NCBI RefSeq assembly: GCF_027244095.1
Contig: NC_069661.1
Coordinates: 13,526,001-13,590,000, forward strand
Source of the DNA: Hemicordylus capensis
Lineage: Eukaryota; Chordata; Lepidosauria; Squamata; Cordylidae
DNA: 64,000 nt
Direction: 5' to 3'
A program made the position numbers and the translations under genes. This document shows, piece after piece, positions 10,561 to 21,938 of the stretch. How positions within the stretch are numbered: position 1 is the first letter of the stretch; the number at the start of each line of letters is the position of its first letter. Under the pieces are notes generated by a model, which worked only from the letters and a program-made list of their open reading frames with translations, was not told where the DNA came from and did no database searches.

Positions 10561-10910
10561 GCCGAAAACCTCATGTATTTAAAAATTCCAATACATGGCT
10601 GGGGATGGCTGCCGGGAATGGGGTGAGCCAGTAGTCCTTTTACCTCCTGCCCACCGCGCGCTGCAAACCTTCATGTTTTTTAAAAATATATATTTCCATT
10701 CCAGCCGCTGCGTGGCCGAGGGGATGGCGGTGGGGTTTTTTTTTGTTTTTTTGACGAGTTGAGTGCTGGTCCGCGCCTTGGGCAATCACACCCCCCTCCC
10801 CCGCACGCTGCAAACCTTTAGGTTTTTTAAATATTTATATTTCTGTTCCAGTTGCCGCGCGGCCGAGGGGATGGCTGTGGGGGAGGTGTGAGCCAGTAGT
10901 CCTCCTTCTA
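10560..10910. repeat. Direct repeats, period about 150 bp
   Basis: The word set 'gctgcaaacctt..gtttttta', 'atatttc.gttccag' and 'ggccgaggggatggc' occurs at about 10660-10728 and 10808-10875, with a diverged copy at 10567-10620; 'gagccagtagtcct' flanks at 10627 and 10888. GC-rich and probably the interior of a DNA transposon. Confidence 0.55.
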
Positions 10911-12490
10911 CCGCCCCAGCCCCACATCCGGCGGCAGCAGCAGCAGATACTGATCACAGAGCGGCGCTGAGGCCTGCTGTCTGGCCTGGTGTCGCTTCCT
11001 AACTGCGAGGCGCGCTTGTGCAGAACTGCAACAGATCTGCAACTTTGTCAAGCGGAAGTTTGGAACTTCCATATTCAGAGGCTGTGTATCTCGGGATATC
11101 AGTTGGAGGAGTGCAGTAGTGGGTGTGAGGAGCTGCTGCATTCATGTCTAAGACTTTGGGTTTCTCAGAGGCATCCGGGTAACCACTGAGGGAGACAGGA
11201 TGCTGGACAAAATCAACCTTTGGTCTAAGCCGGTAGTGCTGGCCTCCCCCCACACCCTGTTCCATTCACTAACATTTTGCTGGAATATTTTCATTCCATG
11301 GAGTGTTGCATTTCATCCAATCTCAGCTCACACTCCCACCTACTCAGCTAGAACTGGGATATGTAGACCACAGAGAGGCACAAATGACCAGTTGCTATTT
11401 AGAGTCATCTGAACAACAGCCTGCAAAGTGTTGTGCCCAGATATGCCTCGGCATCAGTCATCCTGGTAATCTAGGAACCGAGAATGGTTTCACTTTCCAT
11501 TTCAGCACAGTAAGGAAGTGAGACTGCTGTTCCCTGGAGAAATCTGTTTGGGGTTAGTTCTTTGGAGTAGTAAGTATAAATGATTATGGAGAGGGGCAGG
11601 CTTATTGCAAGATAAAATGCTTAGGATTAGGAAGTGATTCCTGCAATAGGAAGAGAGACTGCATAACTTGTGTCCCAAAATGATTTTTAACGTAAAATTT
11701 AGGCCTTAGGGAGATGATGCAAAATATGAATTATTAAGTAGATTGTGAGAAACAGGCACATTCTGAATCTCGTTTGGCTTCTAGTGAGTGTACTTTACTT
11801 TCAGAATTAATTTCTGGAACTTTTAATATAAAGACTAGGTTCTTTGCTATACACTACCCACCCCACAATCCTCTGCTGTGTTTTTTCAGCCTTCCATTAG
11901 CTCTTCCTGTATATTTTGTTGGAGATGTAATATTGTTTCACAATGGTGATGGCTTATATTTTGAAGAGAAGTGCTTAAAAAAAAAAGATCTTTGACTCCT
12001 TGGGAGAGAACTTCATACCCCTTGAAACCTCACGATATTGCCTATGTTGAACATAAGTTATAGTTCTAAACATGAGAGTGTAAGACTCATGGAACTCAGA
12101 TGCGCTTCTGGGCAAGATTGAAAGAAGTCCACAGCATGATACGGATACATCTAGTCTCTCATTCCCCCCTTCAGTTTTTATGATACTTCAGTCTGAGGAA
12201 GAGTTCCGTGTAACTCAGGAGCTCAGACAACTTGAACCGTAATTGAAGGTTAGAGTCATTTGGGAGCTGGAGGATCTGAATGGGGTTGCATTCCCTCAGA
12301 AGAACTGGGTGCACTGAGGGATACCTCTGGACCTAATGCTGCTCTTGAAAGCTCAAGTGATGGTCCAATTAACCAGCCCTAGATTAGGGAGACATAACTA
12401 GCATGCTACATGTAGGTGCCTTAGTAACCTTGACTATTACATCAATCATTTTGGTAGAACCATCTTTCTGCAGATCTGCCTAAGTCCCTT
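10911..12490. other. Intergenic, no gene recognised
   Basis: No coding region is supported. A short CR1 3'-end fragment on + is visible at about 11155-11200 ('gggtttctcagaggcatc', 'aacaggatgctggac' type). The rest is unassigned. Confidence 0.4.
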
Positions 12491-12494
12491 TCTT

Positions 12495-12650
12495 TTCTCC
12501 CTTTTTAAAGCCATCTAAACTAGTGGCCGCCGCCGCCCCCTGTGGCAATGAGTTCCATAAGCTAATAATGGGATGTGTGAAGAAATACTTTCTTTTATTG
12601 CTTCTCAATCTGCTGGTTAATTTCACTGGAAGAGCCCCCTATTCTAGAAC
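12495..12650 (-). repeat. CR1 LINE fragment
   Basis: Reads 'aaagccatctaaactagtgg', 'gcaatgagttccataagcta' and 'ttcactggaagagcccc', the minus-strand image of the CR1 3' coding end seen at 59190-59330. It has a local CCGCCG expansion near 12528. Confidence 0.65.
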
Positions 12651-12929
12651 TTGGGGGGAGGGGGAGAAGTGGGGGAAGCGAAAATTCCTCCACATTATGT
12701 ATGGCTTTTAAAAGCCTCAACTCTCCCCACCCACCCACCCACCCCAAAAAACCAACCTAGGGCCGCGCAAACTTTTTCTTCTGGGGGAAGATGCTCCACC
12801 CCCTTGATCATTTTTGGTCCCCCGTGTTTTAGCTCTAGGATATCCTTTTTGAGAAGGCAGAACCCGTAAGATATCCTTTTTAAAAAAAAGATTTGCATTC
12901 AAAGCGGGGGGGGGGGAAGAGTACGCCTC

Positions 12930-13360
12930 CCCACCCGGCTGCTGCTGAGAACACACCTTTGCCTCCCGCCGGGGCTGCAGCTGTTGCTCCGACTACAACG
13001 ACCTGGGGGAGAAGCGGGCGCGTGCACAAGAAACCTACCTGGTCCTGCACAGGCACGGCGGGCGCAGCTTCTCTCCAGTCCACACGAGCCTCGTTCTGCA
13101 GCTTCCCGGGGAAAACAACGGCAAGTTTTCAGCAGCGTATGTGCAATGCACCAAAAGGCAGGGACTCCAAAATGCTGTCCGTTTTTCGAACACAGAGGAG
13201 GCGGGAACCGAGAAGGCAAAGCGCGGGTCTAAAAGTCGAGCATGCGCAGAGGGTAGGAGGTGGAACCGCACAGAGATAAAGCAAAGCAAAGCAAAACACC
13301 AGAGTGACACATCCCGTTGCGTAGGAAACTTCCGGGTTCATATTGGACTTCTTTGGGGTA
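12930..13360. promoter_or_regulatory. CpG-island-like, promoter-like block
   Basis: The most CpG-dense, GC-rich stretch here apart from transposons. It has an NRF1-like word (gcatgcgcag, 13240-13249) and an ETS-like word (acttccgggt, 13328-13337), both typical of housekeeping promoters. It is followed by ATGGCG at 13361 opening a 42-codon frame (13361-13489) that I do not recognise. No exon of a known gene follows, so a transposon origin is also possible. Confidence 0.4.
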
Positions 13361-13539
13361 ATGGCGTTTGGTCTGCTTGGGGCGTCCAAGATTTGCAGGA
13401 TCACATCAAAGGACCATCAGTGCAAGCATTTTGTTTCTCTCTGTGTGGCACAACCAGATGTCTCTGGGAAGCCACAAAGCAGGGCATGAAGACAAAAGCC
13501 TCACCTTTTAAAGGAGGCTTTTAAATGCTCCATTATTGT

Positions 13540-13735
13540 TTTGTTATATCTGGTAGCTTATTTAGCTTTTTATAATTTTCAGTTTTAATTTGAACCTAAT
13601 AATTGTGGTTTTTAATCTTTTTTTTAAAGTTAATTTTATTACTTTTATTTTATATCTTATTGTGAGCTGCCCCAAGCAGTAGTGCACTGGAGGGGTGGGG
13701 TATAAATATTTTAAATAAATAATAAATACTGTTTA
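13540..13735 (+). repeat. LINE-type 3' tail
   Basis: T-rich run ending 'gtgagctgccccaagcagta' and 'aaataaataataaata', a conserved LINE 3' terminus. A close relative lies at 60380-60515. Confidence 0.55.
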
Positions 13736-14440
13736 ACCATCCCAGCAACTAGTACTCAAAGGTAGCTGCTTCCTGTGTTCCAATGTATACAGCCTCTGAA
13801 CTTTGAGGTTCGGTTTAGCCATCCTATTGATCAGTGATATATCTTTACTACGACTACTATTCCTATAGCAGTTTTCAACAAAATCATTCTCAGCTTGGTT
13901 TGCATAGAAAAGTAAATAGGCCAAGATGGTTGCCTGTCCCCAAAGGGCTCAGAATCTAAAAGAAACATAAGACAGATACTGATGTATTTGAATCCACAAA
14001 AGGTGAAAATGGTATAAGTGCTTAGCTAATGTGTTTACCCTAGGGGAAGTTAGAGCCATTGTAAAGATAAACTGATGTCTTAAGTTAGGAAACAGAAGCC
14101 TGTGGCTCATGTTGATAAGGCATATCCTGTTTTCTCATTGTTGTGTGACAGATGTTTATTCGAGCTGTGTAAGCACTATGCGAAGGTATAAAGACCTATT
14201 GAAATTGTAATTCAGGGTCCTCAATTTTGGTGAGAGAACCATTGAGCACCGCATTATCTGCAGTAGTGCAAATATTAAAAGCCTTGGAAAAGTTTCTCCT
14301 GTCTGGTTATTCTTCATATAAGGACCCAGACAAGAACCCAGAAAAGTGTATTTAGGCACATCAATACCAACAACAGTTGCTGGAAGGATGCTGTGATTGA
14401 CCTCTTCTTCATTAATGGTCTGATCACTTTTTAACCCTAG
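13736..14440. other. Unassigned sequence
   Basis: No gene or structured repeat could be supported. Confidence 0.35.
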
Positions 14441-14700
14441 TAGACAGCACTGCATACTGTGGCAGTGAATTCTATAAATTAATTGCACTTTGTGTGAAGT
14501 AGTGTAATTCCCTAAATCTCTTGTCAAGCAATGTCACTGAAACCCCGAATTCTAATGTTGGGAGACAGAGAAAAAGTTCACTTTCTCCACTTTCTGCAAA
14601 TTGTGTATATTTTTTATCAACTTCTATTGTGTCCCCTCCACCTCGTTCACTTTTTCCTAAACTGAAGAGCACCAGATGCTCTGGCCTTTATTTATAAACT
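14440..14700 (-). repeat. Old CR1 LINE fragment
   Basis: Diverged copy of the CR1 3' coding end: 'gtggcagtgaattctataaa', 'gcactttgtgtgaag' and 'cctaaactgaagagcaccag' match the minus image of CR1 copies at 59220-59430. Confidence 0.6.
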
Positions 14701-14799
14701 TGCAGTAACTGGCTGACAGCAGCATATCCACCAAGAAACAAAATGTAACAGCAAAAATCACTCTTATTCATTAGAATATGAATCTCTGCTAACTGAGCA

Positions 14800-15035
14800 A
14801 AGGTAAAGTATGCCCTCAAGTCGATTCTGACTCCTGGCGCCCACAGAGCCCTGTGGTTGTCTTTGGTAGAATACAGGAGGGGTTTGCCATTGCCTCCTCC
14901 CACGCAGTATGAGATGATGCCTTTCAGCATCTTATATTGCTGCTGCCCGATATAGGTCTGGGGAACTTACCAGCAGGGATTCAAACTGGCAACCTTCTGC
15001 TTGTTAGTCAAGCATTTCCCTGCTGCGCCAGCAAA
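14800..15035 (-). repeat. tRNA-derived SINE (type B)
   Basis: Same unit as at 1909-2120, with head at the right ('cttgttagtcaagcatttcc', 'tgctgcgcca') and body 'cccacagagccctg'. Nearly full length. Confidence 0.65.
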
Positions 15036-15214
15036 GAGACATCTTTTAAAGTAGCAATTCTCTTATATTTAGCAGGGGGAGAGCAGCTGACCCTATCTAA
15101 CCCCAGCACAGCATCCCTCCAGTGGCTGTTCCTGGTATCTACTTTATGTTTCTTTTTAGACTGTGAGCACTTTGGGGACAGGGGACCATCTTATTTATGT
15201 ATTGTTTCAGTATC

Positions 15215-16057
15215 CTGGGGCTCATGAAATACCCAAATACTATGTGGATGTGTACTTGGAAAACTAGAAGTGCCTGTCTAATTCTCTATGATGCATTGTA
15301 GCATCACTATTACATAAGTTTTAAAAATCAATGGAGAATTTGACTTTTCCCAGATACTCTGAAAATAATTAAAGAATATGCAGAGAAAACTGTGTCACTC
15401 CTTGGAATATATTCTAGTATTTCAGAAAGACAGTTAAAATGAGAGAAAGAGAGCAAGAAACTCCCAGTGGGCCTTAATATTAAGGATTTCACACTGATTC
15501 AAAGACAAACTCACCATTAATAGTCATATTAGCAAGACATTACATTTAACTCACTTATCACAAGAAGCAAAGTAAGAGCAAATGAATACAATCCTAGCTC
15601 ATATGCTTCAGCTCAGTATTCACAAGCCCTGATTCTCTGTACATAGTGCCAATCTGAATATGTGTACAGTGTCTTATATTATATTATTATTGTTCATTTT
15701 TTTTAACCTGTAGCCCCTTTGAGGGACTTCCTAAAGCCTGGGGGGGGGGTTGCAAAGGTTCCTCCTCCCCCCGCTGGCCTCTAGGGCCTTCCATTTGAGC
15801 ATTTGCAGTGGCCATTTTAAAAAATAATCTTTTTTTTAAAGGCCACTGAAAAGAAAATGGCCACCGCACATGCTCAAATGGCCTCTGCAAGGCCTGGCAT
15901 GACCTAGGGCCTCACAGAGGCCATTTGAGCATGCACAGTGGCCATTTTCTTTTCAGCAGCCTTTTTTTTTTTTTTAATTAATTTTACAAAATGGCGCCCC
16001 CCTTCAAGTGGCGCCCGGGGCATGTGCCCTGCCTGCCCCACCCTAGATACGCCCCTG
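15215..16057. mobile_element. Non-autonomous hAT relative, left end lacking
   Basis: Matches 23735-24598 over its whole length ('ctggggctcatgaaataccc' through 'gatacgcccctg'). It includes the internal inverted words 'ggccatttgagcatg', repeated three times. The right end stops at 16057 directly against a SINE. The first 200 bases of the family (start CAGAGGCATATCTAGG) are missing. Confidence 0.75.
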
Positions 16058-16330
16058 CATATACTGAGTCAGACCATTGGTCTATCTAGCTCAGTATTGT
16101 CTTCACAGACTGGCAGCGGCTTCTCCAAGGTTGCAGGCAGGAATCTCTCTCAGCCCTATCTTGGAGATGCTAGGGAGGGAACTTGGAACCTAGATGCTCT
16201 TCCCAGAGTGGCTCCATCCCCTGAGGGGAATATCTTACAGTGTTCACACATCAAGTCTCTCATTCTAATGCAACCAGGGCAGACCCTGCTTAGCTAAGTG
16301 GACAAGTCATGCTTGCTACCACAAGACTCT
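16058..16330 (-). repeat. 5S rRNA-headed SINE (type A2)
   Basis: On the minus strand the head contains 'agctaagcagggtctgccct' and 'gaatgggaga', matching the 5S rRNA internal promoter. The body and the CR1-like tail ('ctgagctagatagaccaatg') are those of the tRNA-Ala-headed SINEs. Better preserved copies lie at 29373 and 45696. Confidence 0.7.
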
Positions 16331-16634
16331 CCTCTGCCCAGCCCACTAAAAGCAATAAGGACATGCATGTGCCATGAGCATGCATTGTTTTGCTCCTCAT
16401 TGCATGCCAGTGTGCTTTTAATTTATCTAATGACCTTCAATATTTCTCTTTCTTTAATCTCTACTTGGATGAGATTCCCCCCACCCCTCCAAACAAATAT
16501 ATTGCAAGTGCAGAGGGCAGTTCATCCGAATTGCTCTGCCATGTGATTGGAGAAAAACATTCCCGACAGCTTGCGCACTTGGCACTTCCGTGTTGGGGCT
16601 GGCTGATGAAGTATGATCTGAACTAGCCCATCAA

Positions 16635-16925
16635 ATGTTAAGAGTTGGAAGGGATCATGAAGTTCTTCTAGTCAAACCCACTGCAGACTGTTCCACTAAT
16701 GGACATCTCTTACAGCCACAAAATTCCTCTAATGTCTAGGCTGAATGTGCTTCCTTTCCATTTCAACCCACTGGACCCATCCTGCCTGCAGCAGCAACAG
16801 AGAACAAGCCCAATCCTCCTCCTGTGTGACAGTCCAGATATTTGAAGTTGAAGATGACTATAATATCTCCCTTCACTCTGCGGGCTAAATTCACCAAGCT
16901 CCTGTTGGAAGTGAAGGACTCTGCG
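16635..16925 (-). repeat. CR1 LINE fragment, second subfamily
   Basis: 'agagttggaagggatcatg', 'ttctagtcaaacccactgca' and 'gtctaggctgaatgtgcttc' match the minus image of amniote CR1 3' coding ends. Too diverged for subfamily naming. Confidence 0.55.
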
Positions 16926-17087
16926 CTGCCTCATGCCTCAGTGACAGAGGGGGACAGACTAGTGAGTCAGAGGACTAGAGGGGTCAAGACATTGGCCATG
17001 CCTCCTCTCTACTGCTATGACACTATCTCTTTGATATGTAGATTGCTACTCTCAGGGACTTACTTACTTCCTGACTCCCTTTCTCTC

Positions 17088-17130
17088 TTCCTTCCTTCCT
17101 TCCTTCCTTCCTTCCTTCCTTCCTTCCTTC
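17088..17130. repeat. (TTCC)n microsatellite
   Basis: About ten tandem CTTC units. Confidence 0.9.
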
Positions 17131-17784
17131 TTCTTCTCCCTAACACACACTCTTGCCTCTCTCTCTGCACCATGTGTGCAGAGATGCAGACAGCATCTCT
17201 CTGCATCCAGCTAGCTAGCTAGATTAGAGATCCTATCTCTCCACTTTCCTATCTAGAATGGAGTTCTCCAATAAAGACACCTTATATTGATTTGAAACTA
17301 TGAACTGGCTCCAAGTTTCTTTTGCTCTCAGCAAACACGCATGCCTGGGCAGACTCCGCTGTGTTTAGCTTCTGTGCACTCTGCTGTAATAGAAGGGTAT
17401 CTCTTACCAGAGAGATTCCCAACAGATTCAATATTAGCATACCCATTTAAACAAGGAAATTATCTGTGGCCACCACCACCTTGTGCTTTCTTAGTTCAAA
17501 ATACCTCACGGAGAAGACTGTAAATCTGTGTTTTGATCTGTCAATAGCCAAGCCTTGGGAACAGGACACTGCTGTGTCCCTAGAATAGGTGGGCAAACAC
17601 TTGCTGTTCTTCCTGGGAGGAAAGTCTTTGTAAAACTAGATCTGGCCCAAGAGTATTAGCAGTTGGTTATCAATGATACTGCAATGGATGCCCAAAGAAT
17701 CATTATTGACCAAGCTTAAGAGATTCCAGTTTGGAGTTTCTGTGGGCCCTGGAATATTCAAACAATTCATGGAGACTTTGCTTT

Positions 17785-18015
17785 CTGGAACCCCAGGTAA
17801 GTGCTGGACCAGGGCCAGGGAGACCTGAGTTGAAATCCCCATTCTGCCATGAAACTCACTGGGTGACTCTGGGCCAGTCATGGATCTCAGCCTAACCTAC
17901 CTCACAGGGTTGTTGTGAGGATAAACATAACTATGTACACAGCTCTGGGCTCCTTGGAGGAAGAGAGGGATAGAAAAGTAGTAGTAGTAATAATGATGAT
18001 GATGATGATGATGAT
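17785..18015 (+). repeat. tRNA-derived SINE (type C) with (ATG)n tail
   Basis: 'gggagacctgagttgaaat' (B-box region), 'cactgggtgactctgggcc', 'cacagggttgttgtgagga' and 'gggctccttggaggaagag', ending in a (GAT)n run at 17990-18015. Confidence 0.65.
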
Positions 18016-18297
18016 GTCCTGCTTGTGGACTCTGCAGAGGATTGCCTGACACCGTTGTCTCGGACAATTGCTCTGCATCCACATTAGCTGAATTTCAGGA
18101 ATTTGTGGACAAGAACCATATCCGAGTCATCACAATTGCACCTTGCCATTCCTGAGTAATTGGCCAGACTGAATGGATGCCACATATCACACATATACAT
18201 ACACACAAATGGATTGTTGGAAGAGATTGGCCAATTGCCAGATTTCTCACTGCTGAGCAATGTTCCTCCTTGTTCAACAAGAGTCAGACCTTCTGGG

Positions 18298-18721
18298 CAA
18301 GGGCGTAGCAAGGTTGGAGTGGGCCCAGAGACAAGATTTAAAAATGCCCCCCCCCCCAACTGAAGCTCAGCTCATGAAGTAAAGAAATCTTAAGTGAGGC
18401 TGAATAGTGGTAACAAAAAGCATAGTAAAATTTATAAAACCTATGTGCCACAATAAAACATCATCCTAAATTATTTTTTTTTAAGGTTTTGTAAATTGTG
18501 GACAATGCAAGTCATGTAATGGTACTAGAAAAAGACATGCAGTTGTGGTAGCTCTAGGTCTTAATACTCACTTTAATTTTGGAGGATGAATACAACTGAA
18601 GGAAGCCCGGGCGGGTGCACAGCTGTGGGAGTCAGTCATGTGACTTGCCTCTGGGGGGGCCCCTAAGGCAGCGGGCCCCCAGACAACTGTTTCCCCTTGC
18701 CCTATTATAGTTACGCCCCTG
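18298..18721. mobile_element. hAT MITE with perfect 8-bp TSD
   Basis: Starts CAAGGGCGTAGCAAGG and ends ATTATAGTTACGCCCCTG. The flanks cttctggg at 18290-18297 and 18722-18729 are identical. Length 424 bp. Relatives lie at 36696-37033 and, more diverged, 38408-38796. Confidence 0.85.
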
Positions 18722-19164
18722 CTTCTGGGGTAATGTTTGGGATGACATCTAAAAACTTTAATCTTTTTCAATTCAGATTTAATTGAGGATTTGCAACTTG
18801 CAAAGCAAACAGCAGCACGCTTTGGATCCTGCCTTATCAGCACCTGTTCTCTGTTCATTTGAACACACCACCAGATTTTGGCTAGGACTATGGTTCTAGA
18901 TCAGGATGGATTCCTTCCTCGATCACTGAGGTCCCTAAATCTGTGTCACACAAGGTCCAATGGGCAGACAGGTTGGTGTGGCATCACTGAGTTGATCAGC
19001 TGAGAAGGCATTCTTCCCAGAATGGGTTGGCAACAACAGCATTATTTGAAGCAACTTCCAATGAACAATCTAGAGTGGAAGAATCTGTTACCCATATGGT
19101 GGAAGTAGCAGAGCTATTGAGCAGAGTGATACTTGTCCTTCACCAGGGCACTTTTCAGATTAGA

Positions 19165-19460
19165 CCCTGCAACGGGGTCACGTCGTATCTCGGAAGTGTG
19201 CTTCCACACTTCCTGTGTTGTGACACCACAGTCCCTACACAGACAGCATGGTGCCATTCACATTTCCACTGCCTTCTTTCGAATTTAATTGCTGCGATAT
19301 AGAGCTATGACATCGTATATCCGGCGTAAAGAAGGTGTTGTTTATTTGGGTTGTAAGTTTTCACAAGACTGCTCCCCCTGCAGGTTTTACATTGTGAATG
19401 CGATTTGCTGGAACAAGACATTTAGCTGCTTTTGAGCGGCTAATCTGGAAAGCGCCCTGT
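19165..19460. repeat. Unnamed 290-bp repeat, copy 1
   Basis: From 'ggggtcacgtcgtatctcgg' to 'ctaatctggaaagcgccct'. It has an internal palindrome 'aagtgtgcttccacactt'. Copies 2 and 3 lie at 25785-26072 and 27195-27500, co-linear with about 10-15% differences. The terminal words 'cagattag' and 'ctaatctg' in this copy suggest a DNA transposon. Confidence 0.65.
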
Positions 19461-19569
19461 AGCAGTTGCAAAAGTACAAATTGTCTGGGCCTTCTACACA
19501 TGTATGTTGTACTGGGGGGAAGACTTTCCCCCCATAAGAGACTCTTTTATAGGTAAAAGAATACACAGT

Positions 19570-19735
19570 GGAAGAGCATCTGCTTTGCATGCAGAAGGTC
19601 CCTGCAATTTCCAGGTGGGAAAAAGTCCTATCTGAAACCCTGCGGAGCCACTGCCAGTCAGAGCAGGCAATTCTGAATTAGCTGAATCAATGGTCTGACT
19701 CAGTAGAAGGCAACTTCCTATGTACCTATGCATCC
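19570..19735 (+). repeat. tRNA-Ala-headed SINE (type A)
   Basis: Head 'gcatctgctttgcatgcag', body 'aaccctgcggagccactgcc', tail 'atggtctgactcagtagaag'. Confidence 0.7.
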
Positions 19736-20540
19736 ACTAGTTGAATTCAGAAGCCACTCCATGAAAGGGTGGTTCCTTGTTGGTTTAAGGACTATGTTAG
19801 CTAAGGGGGAAGGAGTGTTTATGGTTTGAATTAGTGCTTTTTGAACCTTTCAGCTCATATCGAATTAGAAGCTGTATCTGCTGGGTGGAGCTTCTGCAAA
19901 AGCTCTTTGTGTGGTTGAAATAAAAGTGTTTGAGGCCTGCTATGAATGCTGCAGTGAGAAGGTGAGGAAAAGCAGTGTATTTAACAAAGCCGATTATAAC
20001 AGCTAATTGTTGTTTTAGACTTGTCTTGATCCCTGCTGTAGTATTGCTTGGAGTTATAAATACCACCCAAGGTTTAATGCTTCCTTCTTAGTGCTACCCT
20101 TGGGGCTGTGAAACACATGTGCATTTGCTGACACAGGAGTCTGTGCAATGGAAAGGCTGATCCAGTAGATCCCCCGATTAACTGAACACCGCAGAAACTA
20201 AAATACGTCATGATGCGACAATACGACAATGCGTCCCTGGTAGCCATAATCATTCCTTGATTTCTGCCTTCAGCTGCATTGTCCACAGTGGACAAGGAAC
20301 AGGTTCAGAAGACCAGGAAATATTATATAGCCTTGAAATATTAGATAGCCATTCTGATCATCATCGGAGGCCCTTCTATGACTCTTTCTGCCTTCCAAAG
20401 TTAGGTAGCAATGGAGGAAACTGACCACTCCTTCAAAATGGCATCGGAGCTGCTTTAGAAATGTGCAGCAACCCCTGAATGCAGTGTTACATCTCCCTGA
20501 TGCTGTGTATCATGTGAGCCAGTGCCTTTTGCTTGTGTCT
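19736..20540. other. Unassigned sequence
   Basis: No gene or named repeat is visible. The 20190-20260 stretch rich in 'acgacaatgcg' words may be a DNA-transposon remnant. Confidence 0.35.
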
Positions 20541-20873
20541 CTGATATGGAATTGTTTAATTGGGCGGGGAGGAAGAAGCCAGCAGATGAGCGGGGAAAGG
20601 AAGAAGCCAGCTGGTCAACGGGCAGACAGGTGGGGAAAGGAAGAAGCCAGCCAGTGGGCAGGCAGGGAAAGGAAGAAGGGAGGGGGAGGAAGAAGCCAGC
20701 GGATGGGTGGGGAAAGGAAGAAGGGAGGAGGAAGAAGTGGGTGGGGATGCGGAGGGGGGAGAAAACAATGGCCAGGGGGCAGGCAAATGTTGGTGGCAGG
20801 CAGGTGGGGGGGAAGGCGGTGGTGGGCAGGTGGGCAGCTAGGGGCACAGATGCTCTGTGCCCAGCCCAGCTAA
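20540..20873 (+). mobile_element. Helitron 3' part, non-autonomous
   Basis: Interior with tandem 'ggggaaaggaagaagccagc' units (about 20584-20720). The 3' end has a perfect hairpin (GGGCACAGA-TGC-TCTGTGCCC, 20842-20862), an 8-base gap, then CTAA (20870-20873) and T. A hairpin followed by CTRR before a host T is the Helitron 3' signature. The 5' end was not found. Confidence 0.65.
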
Positions 20874-21297
20874 TATATATATATATAATACACTAAGGTA
20901 ATATGTGGCAAGCCCCGCCCACACAGTGCTTTAACAATCAGAGGTAACAGAACAGAAGCATCGTGGTGACTAGGCAGTGGGGATTCCATATGCAGATAGG
21001 GAAGAGGAGTGGGGAGGGGGCGAGTGAGTGAGCGGGTGGGGAGGGGGTGAGTGAGTGGTGGGGAGGGGGGCGAGCGATTGAGCAAGCAGTAGGGAGGGGG
21101 AGTGAGGGTGAGCAGGGAGTGAGCGAACAGTGGGTTAGGGGGAGAGTGACCGAGCGAGCAGGGAGTGAGCAAGTGAGTGGCAGGAAGGGGGGCGAGTGAG
21201 AGTGAGTGGCTGACACTGAACAAAGCAGGGGCTGTGGCAGGAGGCGAGGAAAGCAACAAAGTCCTAGCGCACAGATGATCTATGTGGGTTCAGCTAG
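20874..21297 (+). mobile_element. Helitron, non-autonomous
   Basis: Starts in a TA-rich stretch, then 'aagccccgcccacacagtgc' and 'caatcagaggtaac', a composition typical of Helitron 5' regions. The interior has GAGTGAGTGA-type repeats. The 3' end carries a weaker hairpin (gcgcacagatgatctatg) and CTAG at 21294-21297. No replication or helicase gene is present. Confidence 0.6.
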
Positions 21298-21717
21298 TCT
21301 TTATATGTATTTCTCTAAGATGTACCCGTGGCTAATCCCATGTGTGGCAGCTCTCACGAGAGTTCACGAGCAGCTGCCAGATAGCCATGGGTACGGGCAA
21401 GAAAATGGCCGCAGAAGTTGGCTGGCCAGCGGGGAAAGAATGGTGTGAATGGCCGGCAGAGACAGCGGCAGGCGGGCAGTGGAGACAGCAGCACAGCCTC
21501 TCTCTCTAGCCCGCCTGCTGACCAAAAGGAAAGATGGCCTGGCCGCCGGGAGAAGCAGCAGTGAGGAGAAGCGGCAGCCAGACAGGTGGCCGGCTGACTG
21601 GGAGAAGGGGTGGGGAGAAATGGGGGGGAACAAGATGGGGCTGGGGGAGAACGAAAAGAAGATGGGGGAGAGACAGGGAGAACTAGGGGTGCAGATGCTC
21701 TGCGCCAGGTCTGCTAG
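21298..21717 (+). mobile_element. Helitron, head-to-tail with the previous one
   Basis: Starts TC at 21298, the base right after the previous CTAG. The 5' sequence 'ctaagatgtacccgtggcta' recurs on the minus strand at 23010-23050. The 3' end has hairpin GCAGA-TGC-TCTGC (21691-21703) and CTAG at 21714-21717, followed by T. Length 420 bp. Confidence 0.65.
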
Positions 21718-21938
21718 TATATATATATATAAGGCTTAGGTGGTTTGTGGCAAATGGTGCATGGCAAGCCCCACTCACACAGTGCTTTACCAATCAGAAG
21801 TAACACAGCTGGAGCACCATGGTGACTGGGTAGTGGGAATTCCATATGCAGATTTGGAAGAGAAGCCTGTGATGGTTAAAGTTGGAATGCAGAGGTTACC
21901 GGTGGGAAGATTGTAGAGGAGATAATAATCTATATATA
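21718..21938 (+). mobile_element. Helitron 5' part, truncated by an inserted Helitron
   Basis: (TA)n, then 'ggcaagccccactcacacag', 'ccatatgcagatttgg' and 'gtagaggagataataatct'. It matches the inverted segment 22741-23065 and stops where the minus-strand Helitron ends. Confidence 0.5.

Noticed and set aside
10244-10574. Three overlapping minus-strand frames of about 90-100 codons
   Set aside because: They are translations of a purine-rich low-complexity tract (Ser/Phe/Leu/Pro runs) with no family motif.
17990-18015. Tandem ATG/CAT units that translate as a His run
   Set aside because: This is a trinucleotide microsatellite at the SINE tail; the His-rich frame is not a gene.
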